Below are positions 48,401 through 57,637 of a stretch of 64,000 nucleotides of DNA, in pieces. The notes beneath the pieces are model-generated. The model was not told the DNA's origin and made no database searches. It worked only from the letters and a program-made list of their open reading frames with translations. Within the stretch, counting starts at the first letter, position 1. Each line of letters starts with the position of its first letter. Position numbers and translations under genes: made by a program. Source of the DNA: Rhodoferax sp. GTDB taxonomy: Bacteria > Pseudomonadota > Gammaproteobacteria > Burkholderiales > Burkholderiaceae_C. The stretch is taken from NCBI GenBank assembly GCA_024236015.1, contig JACKLK010000001.1, forward strand, positions 558,001 to 622,000. The letters run 5' to 3'.

Positions 48401-50631
48401 TCGGCGTCATCAGCGTCACGCGCAGGGAAGCGGGGACTTTTTCCGAGCACCAGTTCGACCTGCTGCGCACCTTCGCCGACCAGGCGGTGATCGCAATCCA
48501 GAACACCCGGCTGTTCAATGACACGAAGGAGGCGCTGGAACAGCAGACGGCCACGGCCGAGGTGCTGGAGGTCATCAGCAGTTCGGTGGCCAACGCCGCG
48601 CCGGTGTTCGACAAGATCCTGGCGAGTTGTGAGCGCTTGTTCGACGGGACTCAGATGGGCGTGGTGCTGATCGACGAGGCGAATGCCGTCATGCGCGTCG
48701 TTGCCCACCGCGGCAGTGGGGCTGAGGCTTTGACACGGATATTCCCGCAGCCCTTGCGCGATGAACCAGTGACGCATTCAATGCGTCGACACCAGGTGCT
48801 GCGTTATGACGATGTGTTGCACGGAGCCGATGTACCCCGTGGCGTGCGCCAGGTAGCGCTTGCCTTGGATATCGGCAACTTCTCGCAGGTGTTTGCGCCG
48901 ATGCAATGGGAAGGCAATGGTGTGGGATCCATTTACATCGTGCGCGTGCCGCCGCGTCCATTCAGCGACAAGGAGGTCGCCCTTCTCGAGACCTTCGCCG
49001 ACCAGGCGGTGATCGCGATCCAGAACGCGCGCATGTTCCGCGAGACGCAGGAGGCTCGCGCGGCGGCCGAGGCGGCCAACGCAGCCAAGAGCAGTTTTCT
49101 TGCCACGATGAGCCACGAAATCCGCACGCCGATGAATGCGGTGATCGGCATGAGCGGGTTGTTGCTGGATACCCCGCTGAACGACGAACAACGTGATTTC
49201 GCTTCCACGATTCGGGATAGTGGCGACGCGCTGCTGACGATCATCAACGACATTCTGGATTTTTCCAAGATCGAGGCCGGGCGCATGGACATCGACGCGC
49301 ACCCGTTCGACCTGCGCGAATGCGTGGAGGCGGCGCTGGACCTGATGAGCACACGGGCGGCGGAGAAGAAGCTCGATCTGGCCTACCTGTTCGAGGGCGA
49401 GGTACCGGCGGCGGTCAACGGCGACGTGACGCGGCTGCGCCAGGTGCTGCTGAACCTGCTGGCCAACGCGGTGAAGTTCACCGAGCAGGGGGAAGTGGTG
49501 CTGACGGTCAGCGCCAAGCCAGCCGAAGGCGGCGTGGAACTGCAGTTTGCGGTGCGCGACACCGGCATCGGCCTGTCCGCGCAGGGCATGGCGCGGCTGT
49601 TCCAGTCGTTCTCGCAGGCCGACTCGTCGACCACGCGCAAGTACGGCGGCACCGGGCTGGGGCTGGCAATCAGCAAGCGACTGGCCGAGCTGATGGGTGG
49701 CAGCATGACGGCCAGCAGCGAGGGGCCGGGCAAGGGCTCGACGTTCCGCTTCAGCATCGTGGCGCCGGTGGCGGAGTCGCCGAGTGCGAACCGGCGCGAC
49801 TTCCTGGGCCAGCAGCCGGCGCTGGCGGGCAAGCGCATGCTGGTAGTGGACGACAACGCGACCAACCGCAAGGTGCTGGCGCTGCAGTCCGGCAAGTGGG
49901 GCATGGTGGTGCGCGACACCGAGTCGGCGGCAACGGCGTTGGGCTGGCTGAAGCAGGGCGAGGCGTTCGACCTGGCGGTGCTGGACATGCACATGCCGGA
50001 GATGGACGGGCTGACGCTGGCGGGCAAGGTGCGCGCGCTGCGCCCGGACCTGCCGCTGGTGTTGTTCAGTTCGCTGGGCCGACGCGAGGCGGGCGATACC
50101 GAGGGGCTGTTCAGTGCCTGCATGGGCAAGCCGCTGCGCCAGTCGCAGCTGTTCGACACGCTGGTGGGCATCCTGGGCGAGGGCGAGAAGGCGCTGAAAC
50201 CGGCGGCCGCGCCGGTCAAGCCGAAGATCGACGCGGAACTGGCCAGGCGCCATCCGCTGCGCATCCTGCTGGCCGAGGACAACGTGGTGAACCAGAAGCT
50301 GGCGCTGCGGCTGCTGCAGCAGATGGGCTACCGGGCGGACCTGGCCAGCAACGGCAAGGAGGCGCTCGATGGTGTGGCGCGCCAGGTCTACGACGTGATC
50401 CTGATGGACGTGCAGATGCCGGAGATGGACGGGCTGGAGGCATCGCGCCGGATCGTGGCGCAGTGGCCAGCGGACAAGCGCCCGCGCATCATCGCGATGA
50501 CGGCCAATGCGATGCAGGGCGACCGCGAGGCCTGCCTGGCCGCGGGCATGGACGACTACGTGACCAAGCCGATCCGGGTCGATGCGCTGGTCGAGTCCCT
50601 GCTGGGCGTGCCGGCCAGGGCAGGTAGCTGA
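45439..50631 (+). CDS. Giant multi-GAF hybrid histidine kinase, 1730 residues
   Basis: Soluble cytoplasmic hybrid sensor kinase; no membrane segment is seen. The ATG at 45439 has AAGGA 6 nt upstream; an open frame to 45118 would run into the insertion sequence. Domain order: a divergent GAF (about 30-165), six GAF domains of about 165 residues each (178-1208), HisKA with H1226 in MSHEIRTPMN, HATPase (about 1329-1444, with NAVKFTEQG, DTGIGL and GGTGLGL), receiver 1 (phospho-Asp D1516 in LDMHMPEMDG), and receiver 2 (D1657 in LMDVQMPEMDG). GAFs are joined by near-identical helices (FADQAVIAIQNARLF then NETQEAL). There is no Hpt domain; the separate Hpt gene downstream would complete the relay. 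Ligands unknown. The second kinase starts 1 nt after its stop. Confidence 0.92.
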   Translation: MVGDQRARPGRDRPPIERLARVHQRLARPSTEPALCRVIAAEAADLLGAQRVMLVLQPDATTNHVAAARLPRSERSRGLLPLVAPWLDEARRHAVGRLRHGPDGAAAVDQRSCLVVPLQASDGVLGCIYADVDGRHGRFDEADLQVLVLLAGQAAFAIQNQRLARQARQAQQGQRAAADILRVISESPADVQPVFDAIVTTARRLIACDRVVILRCDDEAFWAAASADGNGLRTILDATRVPIDPAANFPSRVIRSGTNLHVPDRSKAELPEHERRLWESVGIQSGLQLPMQRQGHCIGVMALMRMRVSHFTDAEIALAQSFCDQAMIAIDNTRLFNETQEALQRQTATADILRVISQSPTDVLPVFDAITAAICRLLSVQGAYAFLRRGNGFSVVSHSTNGRTDPRPASLEVHPIDADGDFPSWVLVHKRMLHIPDWSAIELPPHEQAVYERTGTRSSLSLPLMRGDECIGALAVGNDAPHRFTDQEIALMRSFVDQAMIAIENVRLFNETREALEQQTASAEVLQVIGNSIADAQPVFDKILESCKHLFAGTQIGVNLVGKDGNLWIGAYDGPGRTELERLQPFPAGEGSGSGAAIVHRRVMHYPDATADDVPPVTREGCRATRIRSVLFAPMLWEGRGIGTIFVGRDVAGPFSDKAIALLRTFCDQAVIAIQNARLFRETNEALERQTATAEILKVIAGSPDDVQPVFDAIAASSNRLLGGFSTMVARIIDDMLHLVAFTPTTPQGDAALQAYFPVALGQLGVAENLLQGETVLIEDARTQADVPESLRQVAQARGWRSAVFCPLLRGSESIGMISVARRDPGRVSPHQVALLQTFADQAVIAIENVRLFNETQEALERQTATAEILNVIASSPDDVQPVLNAIVHSARNLIGGFSATLLRRVGDDIHLAAYTRTTEEGDRELVSFFPAPLGSDSLYQPLITGEPNIVEDIETDAVISDGLRKLARSRGWRSQILVPLLHEGAAVGVISVTRREAGTFSEHQFDLLRTFADQAVIAIQNTRLFNDTKEALEQQTATAEVLEVISSSVANAAPVFDKILASCERLFDGTQMGVVLIDEANAVMRVVAHRGSGAEALTRIFPQPLRDEPVTHSMRRHQVLRYDDVLHGADVPRGVRQVALALDIGNFSQVFAPMQWEGNGVGSIYIVRVPPRPFSDKEVALLETFADQAVIAIQNARMFRETQEARAAAEAANAAKSSFLATMSHEIRTPMNAVIGMSGLLLDTPLNDEQRDFASTIRDSGDALLTIINDILDFSKIEAGRMDIDAHPFDLRECVEAALDLMSTRAAEKKLDLAYLFEGEVPAAVNGDVTRLRQVLLNLLANAVKFTEQGEVVLTVSAKPAEGGVELQFAVRDTGIGLSAQGMARLFQSFSQADSSTTRKYGGTGLGLAISKRLAELMGGSMTASSEGPGKGSTFRFSIVAPVAESPSANRRDFLGQQPALAGKRMLVVDDNATNRKVLALQSGKWGMVVRDTESAATALGWLKQGEAFDLAVLDMHMPEMDGLTLAGKVRALRPDLPLVLFSSLGRREAGDTEGLFSACMGKPLRQSQLFDTLVGILGEGEKALKPAAAPVKPKIDAELARRHPLRILLAEDNVVNQKLALRLLQQMGYRADLASNGKEALDGVARQVYDVILMDVQMPEMDGLEASRRIVAQWPADKRPRIIAMTANAMQGDREACLAAGMDDYVTKPIRVDALVESLLGVPARAGS

Positions 50632-50632
50632 C

Positions 50633-53600
50633 ATGGCGGACAAGGCATCTGCGGCGGCGAACGTGGTGCAGCACATTCGTGCACTGGCATGGAGCGGCCA
50701 GCATGGGGCGGTCATCGAGCGCTGCGGTCGTGCAATTGCCGCTCGGCGGTTGGCGGCGTCGCGTCGGATGGAGTTGATAGGGCTGCGGGTCGAATCACTG
50801 ATTGCCGACGGACGCTTTGCCGAAGCGGCGGACGACGCTGCGTCGATGCGCGTATTGGCTGACGCGCATCCGGATCCGGTCATGGTCACGCGGGCGCGCG
50901 ACAGTGAGGCGCTGGTGCTGATGCGCCGTGGACGGGTCAACGATGCCGTACCGGTGGCACAGCAGGCACTGCGCAGCGCACACGCGACGCGTGACATCGC
51001 GTTGGTCGCGCATGGCCTGCTGCGGCTGGGCGAGGCGCAGCTGCGCGCCGGGCAATACGCGGGTGCGCTGGCCGGCGCAAGCGATGCACGGGAGCGGTTC
51101 GAGCAGTTGGGTGATCAGGTCGGTCAGGGCCGCAGTTTCTGGCTCACGGCCTTTGCCTACGACAGGCTGGGGCAGCCGGCCGACTCGCAGGCAGCGGCGA
51201 AACAGGCAGTCATGCTGGCACGCGCTGCGGGTGACTTCTGCGGCCTGGGCCATGCGTTGCAGGTGCAGAGTTTCAGCAGCAATGACATCGCCGATCGCAT
51301 GGAGCTGCTGCGCCAGGCGGACACGGCATTCGCGCGTGCCGGGCAGGTGATGGGGCGTGGTATGGCGTTGGGCAATCAAAGCATTGTGCTGGCCCAGCTC
51401 GGCCTGTACCGGCAGGCCACCCGGCGCGGCCAACCGGTAGCGGCCATGGCCGAGCGACTCGGATTGGTGCATCACCTGGCCCTGCATCGGGGCGCCGAGA
51501 TCAGTCGGTTGATCGCGCTGGGCGAACTCGATGCTGTCGACCAGCAGTGGCCCGCGTACAGCGCGCTGGTGGATTCGGTCGACTTTCGCGAGTGCCATGC
51601 CGACCGGCTCATGTGGGCCGCCGAACTGGCGCTTGCCCGAGGCGACAGCGACGCCGCGATCAGGGCCGTGCGTGCCGGCTTGAAGGCGTCCCGCGACCAG
51701 AATCAGCCCCGGTATATGTCCTTGCAGATTCTGCTCGCCCGTGCGTTGATGCACAGGCGTGATGCAGCGGGCGCGTTGCGCGCCACCCGTCGCGTCGCCC
51801 GATGGCATGCGGCGCAGGCGTATGGACGGGCCGAGTTCGGCCATAGCCAGGCGATCTGGTTGATGCACGCACGCGCCCTGCGCGCTAATGGCCAGGGTGA
51901 CGCAGCATGGGCGGCGCTGCAACAGGCCTACACGCTGCTGTTGAAGGGCGTGCTCAACATCCGCGACGAGGGCCTGCGCCGCAGCTTCTTGAACAAGGTG
52001 GCGGACAACCGGGACATCGTGTGGGAGTGGTTGCCGGAGTCAGCACGGCGTGGCCTGGCGCCGGCCGAGCGGCTGGCGCATCTGGCGATCGACAGCAGCA
52101 CCAGCGAGCCGTTCAAGCGGCTGGTGGATACCGGCATGCGGCTGAACGCCTTGCGCAGCGCCGATGCGCTGCAGGACTTTCTGGTCGAGGAGGTCTCGGA
52201 ATTGTCCGGTGCACAACGGGTGCTGTTGGTGCGACAGGCGGACGGCGCGATGGAAGTCGCCAGCGCGTTGCTTCCCCAAGGCGAAGACGCCGCAGCGCTG
52301 CTGGTGGCGATCACGCCGTGGTTGCACGAGGCGGGCGAAACCCGGGTTGCGCGTCTGCGCCACGGCCCGGGTGGGGCAGAGCCCGTGGACCAGCGCTCCT
52401 GTCTGGTGCTGCCGCTGGTCGTGCAGGATCGCCTGCTGGCCTACTTGTATGCCGACATCGACGGCGCATTCGGCCGTTTCCACGCATCCGACCAGGACCT
52501 GCTGGCGATGCTGGCGTCCCAGGCGGCCGTGGCGCTGGACAACACGCAGTGGGCCCAAGGGCTGGAGGCCAAGGTGCGGGAACGCACCACCGCCCTGAAC
52601 GACCGGGTCGCCGAACTGGAGGTGATCTCCGCGATCCAGCGTGGTGTGGCCGGCGAACTGGACTTCCATGCCATCGCGACGCTGGTGGGCGACAAGCTGC
52701 GCGAGGTGTTCCGCACCGGCGACGTGAGCATGGTCTGGTGGGACGCCGCCGCGAACACCTTGCACACCCTGTATAACTACGAACACGGCCAGCCGCTGGC
52801 CCACCGGCCGCCGCGCGCGGTGGTGCCTGGCGACTGGATCGACAGCATCCTGCATGGTCGCGCAGTGCGCGTTCTCAATACCAGGGCCGAGCAGGAAGCC
52901 GTGGGACTGTTTCCCGCGCCGGGAACCGATCAATGCCTGTCCGGCGCATCGGTGCCGATCATCGGCAGCGATCGGGTGCTGGGTTTCTTCACGCTGCAGA
53001 ACCATGAGCGCGAATACGCGTTCGGCGAGGCCGACGTGCGCCTGCTGCTGACCATCTCGGCGAGCATGGGCGTGGCGCTGGAGAACGCGCGACTGGTGCA
53101 GGAGACCAAGGAGGCGCTGGAGCGCCAGCATGCGACGACCGAGGTGCTGGGCGTCGTCAGCACCTCGGTGGCCGATGCCCAGCCGGTGTTCGACAGCATC
53201 TGCGCCGCGTTGCACCGCTTGTTGCCGGATGCCGAGCTGGTGATCGCGGCAGCCGGCGACGACGGGCAATTGCACTGGAAGGCGGGCTGGGGCAGGGCGG
53301 TCGACGCATTGCGCCGGATCTTCCCGCGGCCGGTGCCGGACGGCACCGTCCTGACCGGCGCGCCTTCGCACTGGCCCGACATCCTGCATGGCGACGGGGT
53401 CCCCGACAGCGTGCGCGCCGCCGCGCGCATCGTCGGCAGCAACGCGGCGATGGTGACATCCGCGATGGTCTTCCAGGGCCGGGTGCTGGGCACGATCGCC
53501 GCCCTGAACCTGGACGTTCGTCCGTTCGGCGAGCGCGAAGTCGGCCTGGTCAAGTCGTTTGCGGACCAGGCCGTGATCGCGATCCGCAACGCGGCGATGT

Positions 53601-56600
53601 TCAATGAACTGCAGGCGCGCAACCGGGAAGTGACCGAGGCACTGGAGCAGCAGCGGGCCACCGCGGACGTGCTGCAGGTCATCAGCAGTTCCATCGCCGA
53701 TGCAACGCCGGTGTTCGAGCGCATACTCGAGAGTACGGACCATCTGATGCCGTGCCGGGATGTTGCCGTCTTTCTGGTCGACACCGGACAGCTGCGCTGC
53801 GCAGCGATTCGCGGGCCCAGCGCGGACACGGTGCGCGGCATGTATCCGCTGCCGCTGGAGCGGACGTCGGCGCCGTTCGTGATCGCGCAGCGCAGGCAGC
53901 TGTGTTTTGCCGATTCGGCCCATGATCCCGACGTTCCGGATGCACTGCGGCGCATTGCGCAGGACAGTGGCGCGTTCTCCATCGCCATCACGCCACTGAT
54001 GTGGAAGGGCGAAGCCATCGGCATGATCGACGTCGCACGGGATCCGAACGTGGGATTCTCCGACAAGGAACTGGCGCTGCTGCGCACGTTTGCCGACCAG
54101 GCGGTGATCGCGATCCAGAACGCCAGGATGTTCAACGAGACGCAGGAGGCCCTGGCGCGCCAGACGGCGAGCGCCGACATCCTGCGGATCATCAGCAGTT
54201 CGCCCACGGACGTCCAACCGGTGTTCGACGCCATCGTGGCCAGCGCGGTCCGGCTGATCAATTGCGACGGCGCATTCGTCATCCGTTGTGACGAAACGAC
54301 GTTCACGCCGGCGGCAGGTGCAACCGTTGAGGGCCCGATGGACGACCTGGGGCCGAGTCGCTTGCCGATCGATCCGGCACTGAACTGTCCATCGCGCGCG
54401 ATTCTCGACCGGACCATGCTGGATCTGCCCGATTGGTCGGAGCTCGAATTGCCGTTGCACGAGCGCGCCATTCGCGAGCAGTTCGGTGTCGAGTCGGCGC
54501 TGTACCTGCCCTTGATGCGGGGCAACACCTGTACCGGATTGCTCGCGTTTGTCAGCAGCCGGGCACATGCGTTCGGAACCAAGGAGATGGCCATCGCCGA
54601 ATCGTTCCGCGACCAGGCACTGATCGCGATCGAGAACGTGCGGCTGTTCCAGGAGACGCAGGAGGCGCTGCAGCAGCAGACCGCCAGCGCCGACATCCTG
54701 CGTGTCATCAGCCAGTCGCCCGATGACGTGCAGCCGGTATTCGACGCAATTGCCGAAACGACCGCTCGCCTGATGGACTGTTCGTCGTGTGCGGTGCTGC
54801 AGCGCGACGGCGACGCCTTCTTGATCGCGTCTGCCAGCGCAAATGATGCGTTCAAGGGCACTTGGACTCGGTCCGGCAGGCGCAATCCGATCGATCCCGA
54901 CGCCAATTTTCCGAGCCGCGTGTTCACCAGCGGGAAGTTGCTCCATGTGCCGGACTGGGATCAGGTCGACCTGCCGGTCGACGAGAACCTGCAGTACGAG
55001 AAATACGGCGATCGATCCTCGCTGATGGTGCCCTTGCTGCGTGCGGACGAGTGCATCGGGGTGCTGGCGGTTGCGCGCACGACGGCCGGTGCTTTCCACG
55101 AACGGGAAATCGCGTCGCTGCAGGGCTTCGCCGACCAGGCGGTCATCGCGATCGAGAACACACGGCTGTTCAACGAACTCGAGGCGCGCAACCGCGATGT
55201 CACCGAGACGCTGGAACAGCAGAGGGCGTCGGCCGATATCCTGAACGTCATCAGCCAGTCGGTGTCGGACTCGCAGCCGGTGTTCGACATGATCCTGCAC
55301 AGCTGCCAGCATCTGTTCGGCGGCGATGAACTCGATGTGTTGCTGGTGGACGAGCAGGGCATGTTGTACATCGGCGCCTACCTGGGCAAGGCACGCGACG
55401 TGGTTGCCGCGACCTTCCCGGCCCCGGTCGAGCGCACGCCCGCTGGGCGCGCGATGCGCGAGCGGCGCGTCCTGCACTGGCCGGATCTGGTCCATGGTGC
55501 CGACGTTCCCGGCGTGTTGTGCAAGATGGCTGCGCAAATCGGGTACACGTCGCTGATGTTCGCGCCGATGTTGTGGGACGGCCGCGGCATCGGCGCCATC
55601 GGGGTAGCCCGTTCGACTGGCCCTTTCCGACCCAAGGAACTGGAACTGCTGCAGACCTTTGCGGACCAGGCTGTGATTGCGATACAGAATGCGCGCATGT
55701 TCCGCGAGACGCAGGAAGCCCGCGCCGCCGCCGAAGCCGCCAACGAAGCCAAGAGCAGCTTCCTGGCCACGATGAGCCACGAGATCCGCACGCCGATGAA
55801 CGCGGTGATCGGCATGAGCGGGCTGCTGCTGGATACACCGCTCGACGACGAGCAGCGCGACTTCGCATCCACCATCCGCGATTCGGGCGATGCGCTGCTG
55901 ACCATCATCAACGACATCCTGGATTTTTCCAAGATCGAGGCCGGCCGCATGGACGTCGAGGCGCATCCGTTCGATGTGCGCGAATGCGTCGAGTCGGCGC
56001 TGGACCTGATTGCCGGGCGGGCACAGGAAAGGCAGCTCGAGATCGCCTATGTGTTCGAAGGCGATGTGCCGGCGGCCATCGTCGGTGACGTGACCCGGTT
56101 GCGCCAGGTGCTGCTGAACCTGATGTCCAACGCAGTGAAATTCACCGAACAAGGCGAGGTGGTGCTGACGGTGCGCCGTGCCACTGCCGACGACGGGCGG
56201 CTGCAGCTCGAATTCGCCGTGCGCGACAGCGGCATCGGGCTGAGCCCGGCCGGGATTGCCAAGCTGTTCCAGAGCTTCAGCCAGGCCGACAGCTCGACCA
56301 CGCGCAAATACGGTGGCACTGGCTTGGGGCTGGCAATCAGCAAGCGGCTTGCCGAGCTGATGGGGGGCACGATGTGGGTCGAAAGCGAAGGTGCCGGCCA
56401 CGGTTCGATATTCCGCTTCACCATCGCCGCGCCGGTTGCCGAATTGCCGCCGGCCAGTCGACGCGACTTTTCGGGCGAGCAGCCTGATCTGGCCGGCAAG
56501 GGCATTCTGATCGTCGACGACAACGCGACCAACCGCAAGATCCTGTCGCTGCAGACGGGGCGCTGGGGCTTGCGGGCGCGCGACACCGAATCGCCGGAGC

Positions 56601-57298
56601 AGGCCTTGCGGTGGCTGGGTGAGGGGGAAAGCTTCGACCTGGCCATCATCGACATGCACATGCCCGAGATGGACGGCGTGACGCTGGCGCGCCGGCTCAA
56701 GGCGACCCGCGCGGACTTGCCGCTGGTGCTGTTCACGTCGCTGGGACGGCGCGAGGCGATGGCCGAGGGCGAGGACCTGTTCAGTGCGACCTTGAACAAG
56801 CCGCTGCACCAGAGCCAGTTGTTCGACTGCCTGATGATGCTGCTGGCCGCGGGCAAGGCGCGCGAGTCGGTCCAGGCCAAGACCAAACCGACCATGGACC
56901 CGGGCATGGCGCAGCGCCACCCGCTGCGTATCCTGCTGGCGGAGGACAATGTCGTGAACCAGAAGCTGGCGCTGCGGCTGCTGCAGCAGATGGGTTATCG
57001 CGCGGACCTGGCCGGCAACGGCGTCGAGGCGGTTGAATCGCTTGAGCGCCAGACGTACGATGTCGTGCTGATGGACGTGCAGATGCCCGAGATGGACGGC
57101 CTGGAGGCGGCGCGGCGCATCACGCAGCGCTGGCCGGCCGGCCAGCGTCCGCGCATCATCGCGATGACGGCCAACGCCATGCAGGGCGACCGCGAGGAAT
57201 GCCTGGCCGCGGGCATGGACGATTACCTGACCAAGCCGATCCGCGTCGACCGATTGGTCGAGGCGCTGGGCAACAGCCGACCACGCAAGGAGCACTGA
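50633..57298 (+). CDS. Giant TPR/multi-GAF hybrid histidine kinase, 2221 residues
   Basis: Second soluble hybrid kinase, one base after the first. Residues 1 to about 490 form an alpha-helical TPR-like region (LRLGEAQLRAGQYAGALAGA, AALQQAYTLLLKGVLNIRDEG). Then come a GAF similar to the first GAF of kinase 1 (LRHGPGGAEPVDQRSCLVLPL), a coiled linker (LEAKVRERTTALNDRVAELE), and six more GAF domains (about 665-1696). The catalytic end has HisKA with H1716 in MSHEIRTPMN, HATPase with NAVKFTEQG and GGTGLGL, receiver 1 (D2007) and receiver 2 (D2148). From HisKA to the end it is very similar to kinase 1, clearly a paralog, but the sensory part differs. It is followed 3 bp later by the Hpt gene. Confidence 0.92.
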   Translation: MADKASAAANVVQHIRALAWSGQHGAVIERCGRAIAARRLAASRRMELIGLRVESLIADGRFAEAADDAASMRVLADAHPDPVMVTRARDSEALVLMRRGRVNDAVPVAQQALRSAHATRDIALVAHGLLRLGEAQLRAGQYAGALAGASDARERFEQLGDQVGQGRSFWLTAFAYDRLGQPADSQAAAKQAVMLARAAGDFCGLGHALQVQSFSSNDIADRMELLRQADTAFARAGQVMGRGMALGNQSIVLAQLGLYRQATRRGQPVAAMAERLGLVHHLALHRGAEISRLIALGELDAVDQQWPAYSALVDSVDFRECHADRLMWAAELALARGDSDAAIRAVRAGLKASRDQNQPRYMSLQILLARALMHRRDAAGALRATRRVARWHAAQAYGRAEFGHSQAIWLMHARALRANGQGDAAWAALQQAYTLLLKGVLNIRDEGLRRSFLNKVADNRDIVWEWLPESARRGLAPAERLAHLAIDSSTSEPFKRLVDTGMRLNALRSADALQDFLVEEVSELSGAQRVLLVRQADGAMEVASALLPQGEDAAALLVAITPWLHEAGETRVARLRHGPGGAEPVDQRSCLVLPLVVQDRLLAYLYADIDGAFGRFHASDQDLLAMLASQAAVALDNTQWAQGLEAKVRERTTALNDRVAELEVISAIQRGVAGELDFHAIATLVGDKLREVFRTGDVSMVWWDAAANTLHTLYNYEHGQPLAHRPPRAVVPGDWIDSILHGRAVRVLNTRAEQEAVGLFPAPGTDQCLSGASVPIIGSDRVLGFFTLQNHEREYAFGEADVRLLLTISASMGVALENARLVQETKEALERQHATTEVLGVVSTSVADAQPVFDSICAALHRLLPDAELVIAAAGDDGQLHWKAGWGRAVDALRRIFPRPVPDGTVLTGAPSHWPDILHGDGVPDSVRAAARIVGSNAAMVTSAMVFQGRVLGTIAALNLDVRPFGEREVGLVKSFADQAVIAIRNAAMFNELQARNREVTEALEQQRATADVLQVISSSIADATPVFERILESTDHLMPCRDVAVFLVDTGQLRCAAIRGPSADTVRGMYPLPLERTSAPFVIAQRRQLCFADSAHDPDVPDALRRIAQDSGAFSIAITPLMWKGEAIGMIDVARDPNVGFSDKELALLRTFADQAVIAIQNARMFNETQEALARQTASADILRIISSSPTDVQPVFDAIVASAVRLINCDGAFVIRCDETTFTPAAGATVEGPMDDLGPSRLPIDPALNCPSRAILDRTMLDLPDWSELELPLHERAIREQFGVESALYLPLMRGNTCTGLLAFVSSRAHAFGTKEMAIAESFRDQALIAIENVRLFQETQEALQQQTASADILRVISQSPDDVQPVFDAIAETTARLMDCSSCAVLQRDGDAFLIASASANDAFKGTWTRSGRRNPIDPDANFPSRVFTSGKLLHVPDWDQVDLPVDENLQYEKYGDRSSLMVPLLRADECIGVLAVARTTAGAFHEREIASLQGFADQAVIAIENTRLFNELEARNRDVTETLEQQRASADILNVISQSVSDSQPVFDMILHSCQHLFGGDELDVLLVDEQGMLYIGAYLGKARDVVAATFPAPVERTPAGRAMRERRVLHWPDLVHGADVPGVLCKMAAQIGYTSLMFAPMLWDGRGIGAIGVARSTGPFRPKELELLQTFADQAVIAIQNARMFRETQEARAAAEAANEAKSSFLATMSHEIRTPMNAVIGMSGLLLDTPLDDEQRDFASTIRDSGDALLTIINDILDFSKIEAGRMDVEAHPFDVRECVESALDLIAGRAQERQLEIAYVFEGDVPAAIVGDVTRLRQVLLNLMSNAVKFTEQGEVVLTVRRATADDGRLQLEFAVRDSGIGLSPAGIAKLFQSFSQADSSTTRKYGGTGLGLAISKRLAELMGGTMWVESEGAGHGSIFRFTIAAPVAELPPASRRDFSGEQPDLAGKGILIVDDNATNRKILSLQTGRWGLRARDTESPEQALRWLGEGESFDLAIIDMHMPEMDGVTLARRLKATRADLPLVLFTSLGRREAMAEGEDLFSATLNKPLHQSQLFDCLMMLLAAGKARESVQAKTKPTMDPGMAQRHPLRILLAEDNVVNQKLALRLLQQMGYRADLAGNGVEAVESLERQTYDVVLMDVQMPEMDGLEAARRITQRWPAGQRPRIIAMTANAMQGDREECLAAGMDDYLTKPIRVDRLVEALGNSRPRKEH

Positions 57299-57301
57299 AC
57301 C

Positions 57302-57637
57302 ATGACGGATGCGACGATCGATGCCACGACTTTTGCGGAACTGCAGGACGCCGCCGGCTCCGACTTCGTGGCCGAGCTGATAGCCACCTTCCTGGAGGAG
57401 GCGCCGGGCATGCTCGCCGCGTTGCGCAGCGCGCACGCCGGTCCGGATGCCGACGCGTTCCGGCGCGCGGCGCATTCGCTCAAGTCCAATGCGCACACCT
57501 TCGGCGCCACGCGGCTGGCTGCGCTGGCGCGCAAGCTGGAGCAGGGCGGCCTGATCGTCGACACCGCGCCGCTCGACGCGCTGGAGGCCGAATACCGCAA
57601 GGTCGCCGCGGCGCTGCAGGAACTGCGCAATGGCTGA
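57302..57637 (+). CDS. Stand-alone Hpt phosphotransfer protein
   Basis: Histidine-containing phosphotransfer protein of 111 residues, a single four-helix Hpt domain. The phospho-acceptor is H58 in RRAAHSLKSNAHTFGA, the standard motif. It should take phosphate from the receiver domains of the two upstream kinases, which lack Hpt domains, and pass it to the receiver of the next gene. The ATG is 3 bp after the kinase stop and its end overlaps the next gene by 8 bp, so all four genes are translationally linked. Confidence 0.92.
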   Translation: MTDATIDATTFAELQDAAGSDFVAELIATFLEEAPGMLAALRSAHAGPDADAFRRAAHSLKSNAHTFGATRLAALARKLEQGGLIVDTAPLDALEAEYRKVAAALQELRNG

